A stretch of DNA of 64,000 bases from Hygrophila difformis (lineage: Eukaryota > Streptophyta > Magnoliopsida > Lamiales > Acanthaceae): positions 5,251,431 through 5,315,430 of the forward strand of contig JAOANR010000005.1 in NCBI GenBank assembly GCA_030278955.1, given 5' to 3'. The notes below the pieces were generated by a model. It worked only from the letters and a program-made list of their open reading frames with translations, was not told the origin of the DNA and ran no database searches. This document shows positions 19,925-32,500 of this stretch, one piece after another. The stretch's first letter is position 1; every line of letters starts with the position of its first letter. Made by a program: the position numbers and the translations under genes.

Positions 19925-22872
19925 TGTAACGACCCGAATATTTTGTATCCCAAATAAACAAATTCAAATTGTTTTGAACTACGTAATGACTTGATCCCTT
20001 CACAGGGTACGTAGGCAACTTGGAAATTTCAATTCTGGGTTCAGTCAAATAATAACAATCAACAACCAATCAATCAATCAATCGAGCAATAAGTCGCGCA
20101 ACTTCGAGGACGAAGTTGATTCTTATGGGGGGTAGACTGTAATATCCGAGATTTTTAGCGGCGTCCAAAGGAATAAAATTATTTCTTAATCCGATCAAGG
20201 TCGAAATATATCCGAGAAGAAGAAAATAATTTTTCGCAATAAATTATTGCTCAGAAATGAAACACCGATAGATTCAAAAATTCAAAATGGAATAAAAAGA
20301 GGGAAAGGAAGCCGAAGACATTCCATGAATCGAGTCAAAAGAAATGGAATTAAATTCAAGAAAGAAAAGAATTTTAATTCCAAGAACCCGTGAAGTCGGA
20401 AATAATTTAATTGGATGAATTATTACACGGGAGCCAAAAGCCGACGAATTCAAACTCGATGGATTTAAGATTTCAAATACAAATAAATTTAAGATAGGAA
20501 TCATAATCCGAGAACGACCCGAAAAATCGAACCCGAAAACGTAGGAGAACAGAAGTCCGAAAAAGAGGAGAAAAGGCCCGACGGATCGCACGACCCGACC
20601 CAGGCCGCAGCCCAGGCCGGAGCCGCGGGGTCTCCGCGCGGAGTTTGCCCAAAAACCGCGCCGACACCTCGCCAGAGCAGCAGGCAACTGCCAACTAGCG
20701 ATTCCAGCGATTTATTGCCGAAATTTTGCGGCCCCAATTCTGGAGATCCGATCCCAGTCGGTGGAAGGTCAATAAAGTCGAGATTGACAGATCTCCCACC
20801 CCATTATCAGCCTTTCAACACCCTTGTTTCATCCAAAACTCTCCCAAAAACCAAAAACACAAGTTCTTATCTTCCGACGACTTTCCGACGACTTTCCGGC
20901 AACCAAATCCGACCGAGGAAGTGTGTAGATCAAGGATTGCAGGCTTTGAATTGTTGGTAAGATTTAAATCAGGTTTCCTTATTGTTTTAAGATTATAACC
21001 ATCAGTCTAACTTGCGGATCTTTACTTGCAAACACGTTCGTGGCCAAAGGAGAAGAAGAACGCGTTGCGTAGATCCGTCCGTGGCAATTTTGGACGAATC
21101 GATCGACCCTAGGACGTTCAAGAACTCACTTACAGTAAGTCAATACTTTCCATATCAATATGGGTGGTTTAAGGGCGTCCGAAACATTGGATCTAAAACG
21201 AAACGTTAAAATCGAACCTAAAAACTTCAATCTACGTGTTTTCTGAAACCCGACCAAAACTCCTTCTTCGAGTGTTCAAACCGAAAAACTCAAAACTAAG
21301 ATTTTGATCCTAAGATCATAAGATATACTGTGTAAAAATTTCTGAGATTTTCATCGAGTTTTGACACCCCAAATCGTGTCGGACATATTCTGCGTTTTTA
21401 AGGAATTTTCAGAAATTGACAGTTCACTTAACCGAACTTAATGAGCATATTTCTACCATTTCTATTCCGAACTAATCTTTGTGATGTAAACAAAAGTTGT
21501 AGGTAATCATGTCTAGTATGTGTCCATAAAATTTCAGAATTTTTGGAGTCCATTTGATGAGTTGAAAAATCGGATTTTGAAACTGTGACGAACCTGAATC
21601 CTGACAGCTTGTTGTTTGCGTAGAAAACAGGATTTTTGACATGCTTCCATACTTATTTCCGAAAAACTCGAAGCATGAAACTTGTTTGTTTGGATGTGTT
21701 TGAGATACTGTGAAAATTTCAGATCAATCGCCTTTGTATTGAATTTTTAAACTGAAAAGGCGCAAACTGTGACATCAAACGGTTTTAACTTGTGAGATCT
21801 TGAAATTTCTAAACAAACGATCGAAATCTTGTTATATCTTTGAAAATCCCGTTACACTAAAGTTGAAACGATATCGATTACATTTGATTAAATAAAATTA
21901 GGGGGTGAGTGCTCTGCAGGGTGCCCTCCTAACTATTCACTTCGTGCCTTTATGGACGATGGTGACCCCGTGCGAAATATGAGAACTATTGCCAAAACGA
22001 CATCTTATTTTGGGCCTACCCTCTCGGGTGTATCCGTATGGGTTACCCGAGGCTCGACGGAGTGGTACTGGGTATGACGGATAGGCTGCGGCCGCCGGGC
22101 TACCGACTAAATGAAAAATGACGAAATTGGCTGAGGCCGCCGGATCACCAGCTAAATGACACTTACGAAATTGGCTGCGGCCGCCGGATTGCCGGCTAAA
22201 TTAAATATTGTTGAAATGGTGGTGTAACGGGGGAAAATTAAAAATTTTAGATTTTTATTTATTTATTTATGTCATTATTCATGCTTTTTATTCATGTTTA
22301 AATTACTGGCCCATGCTTAGGTTATTAATATTTATGAAATTTAAATGTGTCTTTAAAGTATGCAAATTAAATTCTTATTTTTTTATTGGCAAATAAAATG
22401 TTTTGTATGCATGATTAGAAGTATAATCTTAATTATTAAAATTAAAACCCCTTTATTGCTATGTTAGGATTGACTTACTCAGTATTTTATAATACTGATA
22501 AAAACCGTTGTTTATCTTTCTATTACAGAGTATGGAGCATGATCATGCATTGGGGGATCATTTTGAACATTTAGTTAATTATTTTACATGACTTGTATGA
22601 ACGGGCCTGTTTAACCCGTGTTTTGGCCATGTCGGCCCTATAATTTAAATTCCGCTGCATAAATTTTATTTCCGCTGCAACTTATTATTATTATCATGTG
22701 TGGATGATATTACACTATATTATTTTTTTTAGCAATTCTGGACTTATTTTTAAAAAACTCTTTTCAATACTCATAGCCTTGCATCTCTTTAGCAAGCACG
22801 GAGAATTCGTGTCTTGCTAGGGAGGTGTGGCGGTGGCATCCCGGCCTGGGTTAGCAAATCCGGGGTGTTACA
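19925..22872 (+). repeat. 3' LTR of the Tekay-type element (2,948 bp)
   Basis: Colinear with the 5' LTR and ending GTGTTACA before the TSD. Its TATA box equivalent reads CAATAAA near 20770 instead of TATAAA, and the (TTA)n run is lost. The internal second PPT and LTR-like start is conserved (TGTAATATCCGAG at 20138). Confidence 0.95.
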
Positions 22873-22877
22873 TAAAA

Positions 22878-24424
22878 CTTAGTAAAATTTGGTAAATGTA
22901 CTTATGGTATAACAATTTGGTGTATTATGCTAATTCACTAGTTTTGGTTAAATCTGTAGGACGGTCCTCGAGACTAAAGGACGGCCACGAGAGAAAGTCA
23001 TGACGCCGTTCCACATTCTGTTTTAAAGTAAGGGGTTAAATTACCACGTTAGAGCAAAAATATTTACCATGTATACAATAAAATTTACCACCTCCATATG
23101 TAAATCCTTACCACCTTAAAGCTCGAATAAAATAAAATAAAAAATAAATACTATATTCAAAATTACCATTGATAGTAATATTGAATAAAAAATATATAAT
23201 CTAATAAAATTGTTAAAAATAAAAAGTCTGTTAATTGAAGTTAGAATAATTAAATGTTTGAAAATAAATTCTATTATATCAAATAAGAAACTAAAATTCA
23301 ATTATATTGGACATTTAATTGTTTTATACTATATCATCATATGTATGCACACTATTTACTTGGTAAGATGTCAATCTGCTACCATAATATATGAAACTTA
23401 TGTATGGAAGGTCAATGGACGGGATATTACAACCGTGCATTGTATCATCCTCCACTTTCATACCCCTTCGATTTATTCTTTACCAAAACATTCATTAGGC
23501 ATTACCGTTTCTGTAAAATTCTTTACCATCTTTTCTTGTTCATGGATACCAAGTTCATGGTGTTTAGTTACCACGTTAAAGTATATTCACTTTTTACATT
23601 CGTGTATAGCAGTAACTAAGAAACCATGAGAGATTACTCTAATGAGAGCTTACCATGTAACGATAGAGCGTCGAAAAAAATATATGGTAAAGACGTTGAA
23701 CCTCATTGGGACAATTTATTGAAACATATAACAATAGATGGGGAATAACGAACGAGTTCGAAGTGACGTTGATCAAGTAATTTAGCATGATCCCCAAAAA
23801 AATATTTCACGTTGTCATTACAATAGTAAAATACAATTGGATTATAATTATGATAGACAAATACATATTTGGAACTTACTAACGAGCACATGGATGCTTC
23901 TAGTAATGAACGCAATGTGAGATGCAAACGTATATGCCTCATTGGAGGATATACATACCATAGGATTCATGGTAATTACATTTACCGTCACAATCTTTAT
24001 GGCTTAAGATAATAAGACAATTCTACATTCATTTAGACGTAATAATGGCATCGTTTTTGAACCCCAAACCCTTGAACGAATAAACTTACTACGTTCGCTT
24101 ATGTGGTTTACCATATTTACTGTACATAGCATACCATTGGTCTATGATAAACTTACCAAAATCTTGATCCACTGCTTACCACACATTTATCTAGAAAACC
24201 CTAAACCCTACAATTTTAAAAAAATTTAAACTATACAGACATAAAATTCCTAAATACCTAGAAAATAAGAAAAAAACAAAATTATTTTCAAATGAAGCTA
24301 AAGTTAATCAAATTTTATAATTTAATATCTCAACTTATTTTGAATAGAAAATAAATTTAATTATATAATAAGCATGCAATATGTATATACTTATAATATA
24401 TAAATAAAAAGAAAATAAAATTAG
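22878..24424. other. Continuation of the interrupted repeat region, no supported gene
   Basis: Resumes the TTGGTAAA-type repeat and a GGACGGTCC hairpin (22962-22986), then AT-rich DNA with scattered TTTACCA and TTACCAC words (for example 23068, 23487, 23569, 24106). ORFs here are short, overlap in several frames and resemble no family. Confidence 0.5.
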
Positions 24425-24790
24425 TATATGCTACCAAGTTCATTTTTATCAGGTTTACCAAGTTCATTTGTATGTGACTTACGAAGTTCAATTTTATATA
24501 CTTTACCAAGTTCAATAATATATGCTTTACCAAGTTCATTGGTATGTGATTTACCAAGTTCAAAGTATAGTTTAGGAAGTGCTTATTGTGTATTTTACCA
24601 TGTTCTTTAGTATGTGCTTTTTAAAATTATTTACCAAATTCTTTAGTATGAGGTTTACCAAGTTTATTAGAATGTGGTTTACCAAGTACATTAGTATGTG
24701 CTTTACCAAGTTCATAATACGTGCATGTTCATTGGTATGTGCTCTACTAAGTTCATTGGTATATGCTTTACCAAGTGATTATTGTGTATT
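24425..24790. repeat. TTTACCAAGTTC minisatellite array (right), ~28-bp units
   Basis: About a dozen degenerate ~28-bp units headed by TTTACCAAGTTCATT with a variable GTATGTG tail. They are the reverse complement of the left array at 10941-11498, so the two arrays face each other across the Tekay element. Confidence 0.85.
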
Positions 24791-24837
24791 TTACCACGCT
24801 GTCCTTATGTGGTTTACCACAAATATCATGGCACATC

Positions 24838-24967
24838 GGAGCCGTCCACCAAAGGTCCGTCACACCACACTCTGTTTTTCACTAAGACAAGGGACGGTCA
24901 ATGGAATTTTATTGTTTTTGCCACGGTCTTGAGACTGTACACCAGGACCGTCCACGTGACCGTCCAT
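24838..24967. repeat. GGACGGTC / GACCGTCC cluster (right)
   Basis: Contains AGCCGTCC, GGTCCGTC, GGGACGGTC, CACGGTCTTGAG, GGACCGTCC and GACCGTCC within 130 bp. It mirrors the left cluster at 10611-10762. Confidence 0.65.
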
Positions 24968-25030
24968 GCTTCTGCATCATCTTTGTACCAAGTTCTCTAC
25001 ATATATCATTACCAAAGCATACAGTTATTG

Positions 25031-25866
25031 TTACCAAGTTTCTTTCAATTTGTTTACCAAGTCCCTTAAGATTAATCAAGTATAGTGTCTATTTTATTTA
25101 TACCAAATACCAGGTTATTAGTATAAGGTTTACCAAGTTCATGAGCATGTGCTTTACCAAATTCATGTGTATGAGTTTACCAAATTCTGAAGTACGTGCT
25201 GTACCAATTTCATTGGAATCTGAACCACCAAATTTATTACTATGAGGTTTACCAAGTTCAAGAGAATGTGCTTTACGAAGTTCAACATTATATTCTTTAC
25301 CAAGTTCATGAGTATGAGTTTACCAAGTTCAGGAGGGAATTTAGGCAATTGGGGGTATTTGGGTATATTCTCAATGGGAGGGCAATTGGGTATTTTCTCA
25401 CTTTTTGTCTTAATTAAGTTTGTGTTTGGTTTTTAGTTTTCTAACTAGTTATCAAGTTTCTTTCAATTTATTTACCAAGTCCCTTAAGATTAATTAGTGT
25501 CGATTTTATTTATACCAAATACCAGGTTATTGGTATGAGGTTTACAAAGTTTATGAGCATGTGCTTTACCAAATTCATGTGTATGAGTTTACCAAGTTCT
25601 GAAGTATGTGCTGTACCAATTTCATTGGAATCTGAACCACCAAATTCATCACCATGAGGTTTACCAAGTTCAAGTGAATGTGTTTTACCAAGTTCAACAT
25701 TATATTCTTTACCAAGTTCATGGGTATGAGTTTACCAAGTTCAAGAGGGAATTTAGGGCAATTGGGGGTATTTGGGTATGTTCTCAATGGGAGGGTAATT
25801 GGATATTTTCTCACTTTTTGTCTTAATTAAGTTTGTGTATGGTTTTTAGTTAAGTTTTCTAATTAT
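25031..25866. repeat. Tandem duplication, two ~418-bp units with embedded TTTACCAAGTT repeats
   Basis: Unit 1 (25031-25448) and unit 2 (25449-~25866) both run from TACCAAGTTTCTTTCAATTT or its variant to a GGGTATTTGGGTAT...TTTTCTCACTTTTTGTC tail. They differ by scattered substitutions and small indels. Confidence 0.9.
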
Positions 25867-26270
25867 GCAGGGCCTAAACTATAATGTCTGCAAATGTGGG
25901 GCTTTGACTCAAAAGAAGTTTGGGAAGGGGTACCGGGCTGGGGTTTTCTCATTAAAATACTACTACCCAAAATTTTCCTAACTTCCACTAAGATATTTAA
26001 GCTTGTTGTGTATATGGATAAGTACTGACAATAAAAATGCAGAGAATTGATGTTAGAGAATGAAATTGCAGAGAAAAGGAATTGATTGTCCTGTTTGGTA
26101 CATTAAAAAATTTAACAAAGAAATTGAACAAGATTAAATATCTTGTTTGGTTGATTAGAGAATTCAACATAGAAATAGAACATGGAATTAAAAAATTAAT
26201 TATGTTGTTTGATTTTTATAAATAACGAAAAATATATATAAGTTAAATAAAATACTTGTTTAAACTATAA
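25867..26270. other. Unassigned sequence
   Basis: 25860-25975 is slightly GC-richer and reads openly in one frame (containing NVCKCGALTQKKFG) after an AATTATGCAG acceptor-like site, but I recognise no family. The rest is AT-rich, with CTGTTTGGTACATT-type words that may be MITE debris. Confidence 0.3.
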
Positions 26271-26764
26271 GGGAGCGTTTGGTTCGGGGATCAAAGAATC
26301 TTGACTAGGGAATGAAATATGCACATGTTTTATTCGGGACATGTTTCATGTGAAAATGTTGAGTATTTTTTGTGGGAATCACGGGAATGTAATTCCCACT
26401 TGGAAGATAGGTAATCTAATATTACAATATTCACTTTACCTACTTTTAAATTAATTTGACTTTTGTACCATCACTTTTTATAGTTATTTTATTTTATAAA
26501 TTTAGATATTTGTATTCTAAAAAATAATAAATATATGAAATTTAATTTAAAAAATCAATTAATTTTTTTTAAATTATTTAAAAATATTTTTAATATATAT
26601 TCTCATATTTTCTTAAAATTTATTTTTTCTATATAAAAAATAAAAGTAATAAGGATTTAGAGAATTAAATAAGATTCTTAGTAATTTCAAATTCCTAGTG
26701 ATCTTACATTTTCAGCAACCACATTACCATTGGTAATCTAAGATCGCTTTAACCAAACAGACCC
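26271..26764. mobile_element. PIF/Harbinger-type MITE
   Basis: Ends GGGAGCGTTTGGTT and AACCAAACAGACCC are inverted repeats (11 of 14 matching), flanked by a 3-bp TSD TAA (26268-26270, 26765-26767). The 494-bp body is AT-rich and non-coding. Related ends occur at 36516-36530/62083 and 62087/62821. Confidence 0.8.
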
Positions 26765-26767
26765 TAA

Positions 26768-27180
26768 TTTTTTTCCTATAATATGCACAAATTAACAAAA
26801 AAAAAATGCACAAAAAGAAATATTTTGATCTATCCCAATAAAAGTTTAAACAATAATCAATATTTCTACAAGCACAATTAAAACCAAAATAAAGTACTAT
26901 GTATAATTAAACTCAACTTCAAAAAATAGTCCATTACCCCTTAAAACCATCCAGAGTTACTTTTATCATATCAATTTTGTCTTCTTGATCCAAAGTAAGA
27001 AATATACGTGCGTGCGCCATATCATGCCAATCAAATTACTTGTTTTAAAATGTTGCATGACATTGATTCCCGACAATCCTCTTATCTCTTCACCAACCTT
27101 CTTATACCACTCAAAAACCTCGTCCTTCTTATTACAACATATTGTGTTATACACATACTCAGTCTAATAGGCTTATATTT
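26768..27180. other. AT-rich sequence, nothing supported
   Basis: No MITE ends, repeats or plausible exons were seen. Short ORFs occur on both strands over the same bases and look random. Confidence 0.4.
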
Positions 27181-27189
27181 ATATATTAT

Positions 27190-27949
27190 ACAACATGTTA
27201 TCAGTACGAGCGTTGTTGGAGTTTCGCATTCCTACCGAGATTTTATTTGAGTATTGGTATTGGAGTTTGCAATTTCTACCGAGTTTTGTTCGAGTTCTAC
27301 TGAAATTTCAGTTCCTATCGGAGTTTTGGCAAAACATTTCCAAATCCGTAAGAAAATCACTTGAGGTAATTAATTTATACTATTGTCAATGCAATTATGA
27401 CTAGTCTGACAAGACAAAACTTTATGCAGTTGGAAAGATCCGAGATTGAGGTAATATATTCCTACAGTTTTCAATATAAAGTATGACTAACTTGTCAAAA
27501 CATGAATTTATGCCGTTTGAAAGATTCAGAATCACTATTTATCTTGGAGAATGGATGTTCAGATCATTTGGAATCAATGGGTCTCGAAAAGACCATTATA
27601 AATGAAAATATGACCACATGCCAAAACCGTAGAAAAGAAAAAAAAATAATGTCAAAAGATCATATTGATCTATATATGAAAAATAAAATGATCATTTGAA
27701 GTTGATCAATATTCCAAGTGCCAAATATGGGTACCATAATGGCCGCAACAAATGCGCAAATGATACAAATTTAGTCATGTTCAGCATAATGTCAATATTA
27801 GATATGTGACAAGAATATTAATGAAAATAATTTTAGAGAAGATATTCTCAATACCACATGGCTTAAATTTGTTGTTGCAATAGTAGAAAGAAAAAGGGCA
27901 TTATAGAATATTTTGAACTGATTATATGTTGATTGAAAGTATAACATAC
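27190..27949 (+). mobile_element. Possible degraded Copia remnant interrupted by the younger Copia element
   Basis: AACATGTTATCAGTACGAG at 27190-27208 resembles the leader/PBS region of one plant Copia group. Downstream, 27730-27760 can be read as a decayed Gag-like KYGYHNGR segment. No intact domain, LTR or TSD was found, so this is a weak call. Confidence 0.25.
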
Positions 27950-27954
27950 ATACC

Positions 27955-28552
27955 TGTTGGAAATAAATGGGGTTTTTTAAAGGTGTGAATGGGAGTTAAT
28001 CCCACATTAGTTAGAGAAGATAAAATTCTCCTTGAGGCATCACGGACCTGATCAACCCAGTTTTGCTTCTTAGGGCTTTAATTATTATTTTTATTTATTT
28101 CTTCTCTTTCGAATTTGAATGGAAGCAACAACATTCAAACGGAAAGCTGCAACCTTTGGCAGAGAGTTTCGAATTCAAACAGAAAGGTGCGAATTCAAGT
28201 GAAGAGCAGTGAATTCAAACGGATGGATGCGTATTCAAACGAATGGATGCGTATTCAAATGAATGGCTGCGTATTCAAACGAATGGTTGTGTCGTTTCAT
28301 TGAAACAACATAACTCTTAGCCATCTATAAATATGCATGCTAGGCTTCATTCCAATTCATTCGAAACACCAACAAACAACAAGCATTCGACAGCAACCAT
28401 TGTTCCAGTTCGCCGACGTCGGTCCGTTGTATCCTGGGAAACAGTTGCACCGATACGCGGCAATACTGTTTTAAGGAAATGTTTGAATAACGATCCTCGG
28501 ACTCATCCAAACTCTTGCGCTCTTTTAAAGTCATATTCCTATTGGGTCAACA
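27955..28552 (+). repeat. 5' LTR of the Copia element (598 bp)
   Basis: The U3 part carries a run of ~20-bp repeats around ATTCAAACGAATGG (about 28196-28290). A TATAAATA box lies at about 28325. It ends GGGTCAACA. Confidence 0.95.
28196..28290 (+). repeat. ~20-bp tandem repeats in Copia U3
   Basis: Four to five units of the type GAATTCAAACGGATGG / GTATTCAAACGAATGG sit just upstream of the TATA box, where Copia enhancer repeats are known (as in tobacco Tnt1). The 3' LTR equivalent at 33270-33358 has unit-level differences. Confidence 0.8.
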
Positions 28553-28586
28553 ATCTTAAAACAGTATTCTACTTCGAACCTGCGCT

Positions 28587-29461
28587 ATGGCTTCATCCTC
28601 CGCCGACAATGCAAATGCTGCCAACGACCAGGCGCCACGAACGACCAATGTTGCTGCTCAAACTTTCCCGACTAGCCATATCGATAAGCCCGAAAAGTTC
28701 AATGGAGCGGCGGCAACTTTCAAACGATGGCAACAAAAGATGTTGTTCTACTTAACCACGCTCAACCTGGCGAGATTCTTAAAGGAGGAAGCTCCGAAAA
28801 TCCTTGAAGGTAACACTGATTCTCAAACTTTACATGCAGTTGAGGCTTGGAACCATTGTGATTTTCTATGTCGAAATTATATTCTGAATTGTGTTCACGA
28901 TTCATTATGTAATGTCTACTGTGAGTATAAGACCGCAAAAGCATTGTGGGAATCACTCGATCGAAAATACAAGTCAGAGGATGCCGACTCAAAGAAATTT
29001 ATGGTCGGACGATTCCTCGACTATAAAATGGTCGATTCCAAAACAGCCATAAGCCAAGTGCAAGAGATACAAATCATAATTCACGAAATCCTTGCTGAGG
29101 GCATGGCGATAGGTGAAACTTTTCAAGTGGCTGCCATCATCGAGAAGTTGCCACCGGCTTGGAAGGATTTTAAAAACTATCTCAAGCACAAACGAAAGCA
29201 TATGTCTTTGGAAGATCTGATTGTTAGACTTCATATCGAAGAAGACAACAGAAAATCCGAACCAATTGTGACAAATGCTGAGGCAAAGATCAATACAATT
29301 AAACATGGAAAAGGATCCAAAGGCAAAAATAAAAATAAAGGAAAACTCGGAGCTACCGGTGGTGTAACAAGAAGAAATTCCAAGGGAAGTGCTTCAACTG
29401 TGGAAAACAAGGCCATCGATCTGCTGAGTGTCGTCTGCCCAAGAAGCAAACCGAGGCCAAC
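28587..29461 (+). pseudogene. Copia Gag
   Basis: A 292-codon frame starting [15 protein letters not shown], with the Copia Gag core ([40 protein letters not shown]). Near 29365 the frame shifts: the zinc knuckle [14 protein letters not shown] is intact only in the next frame, which then joins the downstream pol frame. Gag would form the particle; here the CCHC motif is out of frame with the core. Confidence 0.9.
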
Positions 29462-30670
29462 ATGATGACGACTGTCGCAAATGAATTAGAGGACATGAAC
29501 CTCGTTGCCATCGTGTCCGAGGTAAACATGATTGAATCCAATCCGAAGGAATGGTATATTGATTCCGGGGCCACTAGGCATGTATGCAGCCAAAGAAGCC
29601 ACTTTTCGACCTTTGAACCTGTTCAAGGAGAAAAGGTCTATACAACAACCTCGGTAGTGGCGGATGTTCAAGGGAAAGGAAACATAAAGCTGAAGATGAC
29701 TTCCGGAAAATTTCTAACGCTAAAGGATGTCTTGTATGTGCCAGAAGTTCACAAGAACCTTGTGTCCGGATACATGCTGAACAAAGGTGGCTTTAGGGCC
29801 GTGTATGAGTCCGACAAGGTTATTTTGTCAAAGTCTGGAGTGTTTGTTGGGAAAGGATATGCAACAACTGAAGGGTTGTTCAAATTAAATGTAATGTCTA
29901 TTGTTGACAATAAAAATATTTCTTCTGCTTACTTGCTTGAGTCTTCAAATGTATGGCATGGTAGATTGGGTCACGTTAATTTTGATTCGATACGTCGATT
30001 AATTAACTTGAATCATATCCCAACATTCCAAATCGACTCTAAACATAAATGTGAAATTTGCGTTGAGGCAAAATCAACAAGAACATCATTTCAATCAGTG
30101 CAACGAAACACTGAACCGCTTGAACTAATCCATACCGACGTTTGTGATTTGAAAAATGTTCAAGCACGAGGGGGTAATAAATATTTTATTACTTTTATTG
30201 ACAATAGTACAAAATATTGTTATGTATTTTTGCTAAAGAGCAAAGACGAAGCTCTTGAAAAATTTATTCTTTACAAAAATGAAGTTGAAAATCAACTCGG
30301 TAAAAGAATAAAAAGATTAAGAAGTGATAGAGGTGGTGAATATCAAGTACCGATTGGTAACTTTTGCGCACAACATGGAATAATTCATGAAGTGACTGCA
30401 CCCTATTCACCTCAATCCAATGGAGTAGCCGAACGGAAAAATAGAACACTAGAAGAAATGATGAATGCAATGTTACTGAGTTCGGGACTACCTCCCAATA
30501 TGTGGGGAGAAGCTATCTTGTCAGGAAACTATTTATTAAATAGAATTCCTCGGAAAACTGAAGACAAGACTCCATATGAATTATGGAAAGGAAAGAGGCC
30601 GTCCTATAAATTCTTAAGAGTGTGGGGGTGTCTCGCAAAGGTAGCAGTTCCTGCACTAAAAACCATATAA
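29462..30670 (+). pseudogene. Copia protease and integrase
   Basis: Protease motif [12 protein letters not shown] near residue 31. Integrase zinc-binding [11 protein letters not shown] and CEICVEAKS, then the DDE core with [14 protein letters not shown] and the [18 protein letters not shown] segment. The frame ends at an in-frame TAA (30668-30670) in the middle of the conserved region before [14 protein letters not shown], so it is a nonsense mutation, not a natural end. Confidence 0.92.
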
Positions 30671-32500
30671 ATTGGTCCTAAAACAGTGGACTGCATTTTT
30701 ATCGGCTATGCACACAATAGTAGTGCATATCGCTTCCTTGTGTATGATTCGAAAATACCGGATATACATAAGAATTCTGTCATGGAATTAAGGAATGCAT
30801 CGTTCTTCAAAACGACATTTCCGTGTAAACGTGATTCTTCGTTAAAACGACCAAACGAAGAATCTCAAGACCAGACTACAGAATTAAGACGAAGCAAGAG
30901 AGCTAGAATCGAAAAATCATTCGGTGAGGATTTTGTGACATATTTGGTCGAAAAAGAACCACTTACGTACGCCGAGGCAATGAGTTCACCAGATGGGCCT
31001 CTCTGGAAAGAAGCCTTCAACAGTGAACTCGATTCTATCTTACAAAATCATACGTGGGAATTAGTGGATCTCCCTCCGGGGAACAAGTGTTTAGGATCCA
31101 AATGGGTCTTCAAACGGAAAATGAAACCGGATGGAACAATCGATAAATACAAAGCAAGACTCGTGATTAAAGGATATAATCAAGAAGAAGGTATTGATTA
31201 TTTTGATACATATTCACCGGTCTCACGTATAAATTCTATAAGGGCGATACTTGCTATTGCGGCCTTAAGGAATTTAGAAGTACATCAAATGGATGTAAAA
31301 AGAGCTTTCCTAAATGGTGATTTAGATGAAGAAATCTATATGGAACAACCCGAGGGATTCCAATCACCATCAAACGGAAAGAAAATTTATAAACTAGTAA
31401 AATCATTATACGGCTTGAAACAAGCTCCAAAGAAATGGCATGAGAAGTTTGATCAAGCAATGACTAATAGTGGTTTTAAAATTAACGAATGCGATAAGTG
31501 CATCTACGTTAAAGAACTGGGAGATGACTATATCATCCTATGTTTATATGTAGACGACATAATCATTATTGGCAACAGTGAAAAATTGATTCAGTCTACA
31601 AAGAACATGTTAAATTCTAAATTTGACATGAAAGATTTGGGCATTGCTGATGTTATCTTAGGAATTAAGATCATAAGAACACCTGATGGTCTAATATTGA
31701 GTCAAGCTCATTATATAGACAAAATACTTGATAAATTCAGCAATAATGACAAAGGCATCGCCAGAACGCCATTAGATAATAGTGTTCATCTGTCTGAAAA
31801 CCGTGGAGAAGGTATTTCTCAGTTAGAGTACTCACGGATTATTGGAAGCCTAATGTATCTAATGAGCTGTACGAGACCAGATATTGCTTACGCTATAAGT
31901 AAATTAAGTTCATATACGAGTAATCCAAGTCGCGAGCATTGGACAACGATAATTAGATTACTTAGGCATCTAAGGCATACTCAGAACTTTGGTATACACT
32001 ACACGAGATATTCATCCGTGTTAGAAGGATACACGGATGCAAACTGGATATCCGATACGAAAGACACAAAGAGCACAAGTGGCTATATTTTCATGTTAGC
32101 CGGAGGCGCTGTGTCTTGGAAATCCTCAAGGCAAACTGTTATAGCCAGGTCTACAATGGAATCCGAATTCTTTGCGTTAGACAAATGTGCCGAAGAGGCC
32201 GAATGGATAAGAAACTTTTTAGAGGATATTCCAAAATGGAAAAACCCGTGCCACCTATCAGCATACATTGTGATAGTCAATCCGCGATAGGAAGAGCACA
32301 GAGTACTATGTACAATGGTAAGTCGAGGCACATTCGTCGTCTATATAATACCATTAGACAATTGCTTTCAACCGGAATTATCTCAATTGACTAGGTGAAG
32401 TCAAAAGATAATCTAGCGGATCCGTTAACCAAAGGGTTAAATAAAGAATCGGTTGAGAAGTTGACAAAAGGAATGGGTGTAAAGCCTTGGATTAATTAGT
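30671..32500 (+). pseudogene. Copia reverse transcriptase and RNase H
   Basis: Same frame as the integrase after the TAA at 30668. RT begins near [12 protein letters not shown], and the catalytic YVDD is at 31547-31558. RNase H motifs include [13 protein letters not shown] and [12 protein letters not shown]. Near 32240, in an A-run, the frame shifts; the rest ([14 protein letters not shown]) is in another frame. An in-frame TAG at 32392-32394 precedes the usual C-terminus ADPLTKGL, ending near 32498. Confidence 0.92.

Larger units (their letters stand above)
11499..22872 (+). mobile_element. Degenerate Ty3/Gypsy retrotransposon, Tekay/Del-type chromovirus, 11,374 bp
   Basis: Two ~2.95-kb LTRs begin TGTAACGACCC and end GTGTTACA, flanked by a TAAAA target duplication (11494-11498 and 22873-22877). 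A tRNA-iMet-type primer site lies at 14480, a polypurine tract at 19913-19924. Gag, protease, RT, RNase H, integrase and a C-terminal chromodomain occur in Gypsy order on the plus strand. The chromodomain and long LTRs suggest the Tekay/Del lineage. Three in-frame stops and two frameshifts make it non-autonomous. LTR divergence is roughly 2-3% by partial hand comparison. Confidence 0.95.

Noticed and set aside
25866..25980. Acceptor-like site plus open stretch containing NVCKCGALTQKK as exon 2 of the gene starting at 9799
   Set aside because: Joining in the required phase gives an immediate stop, and no family is recognised.
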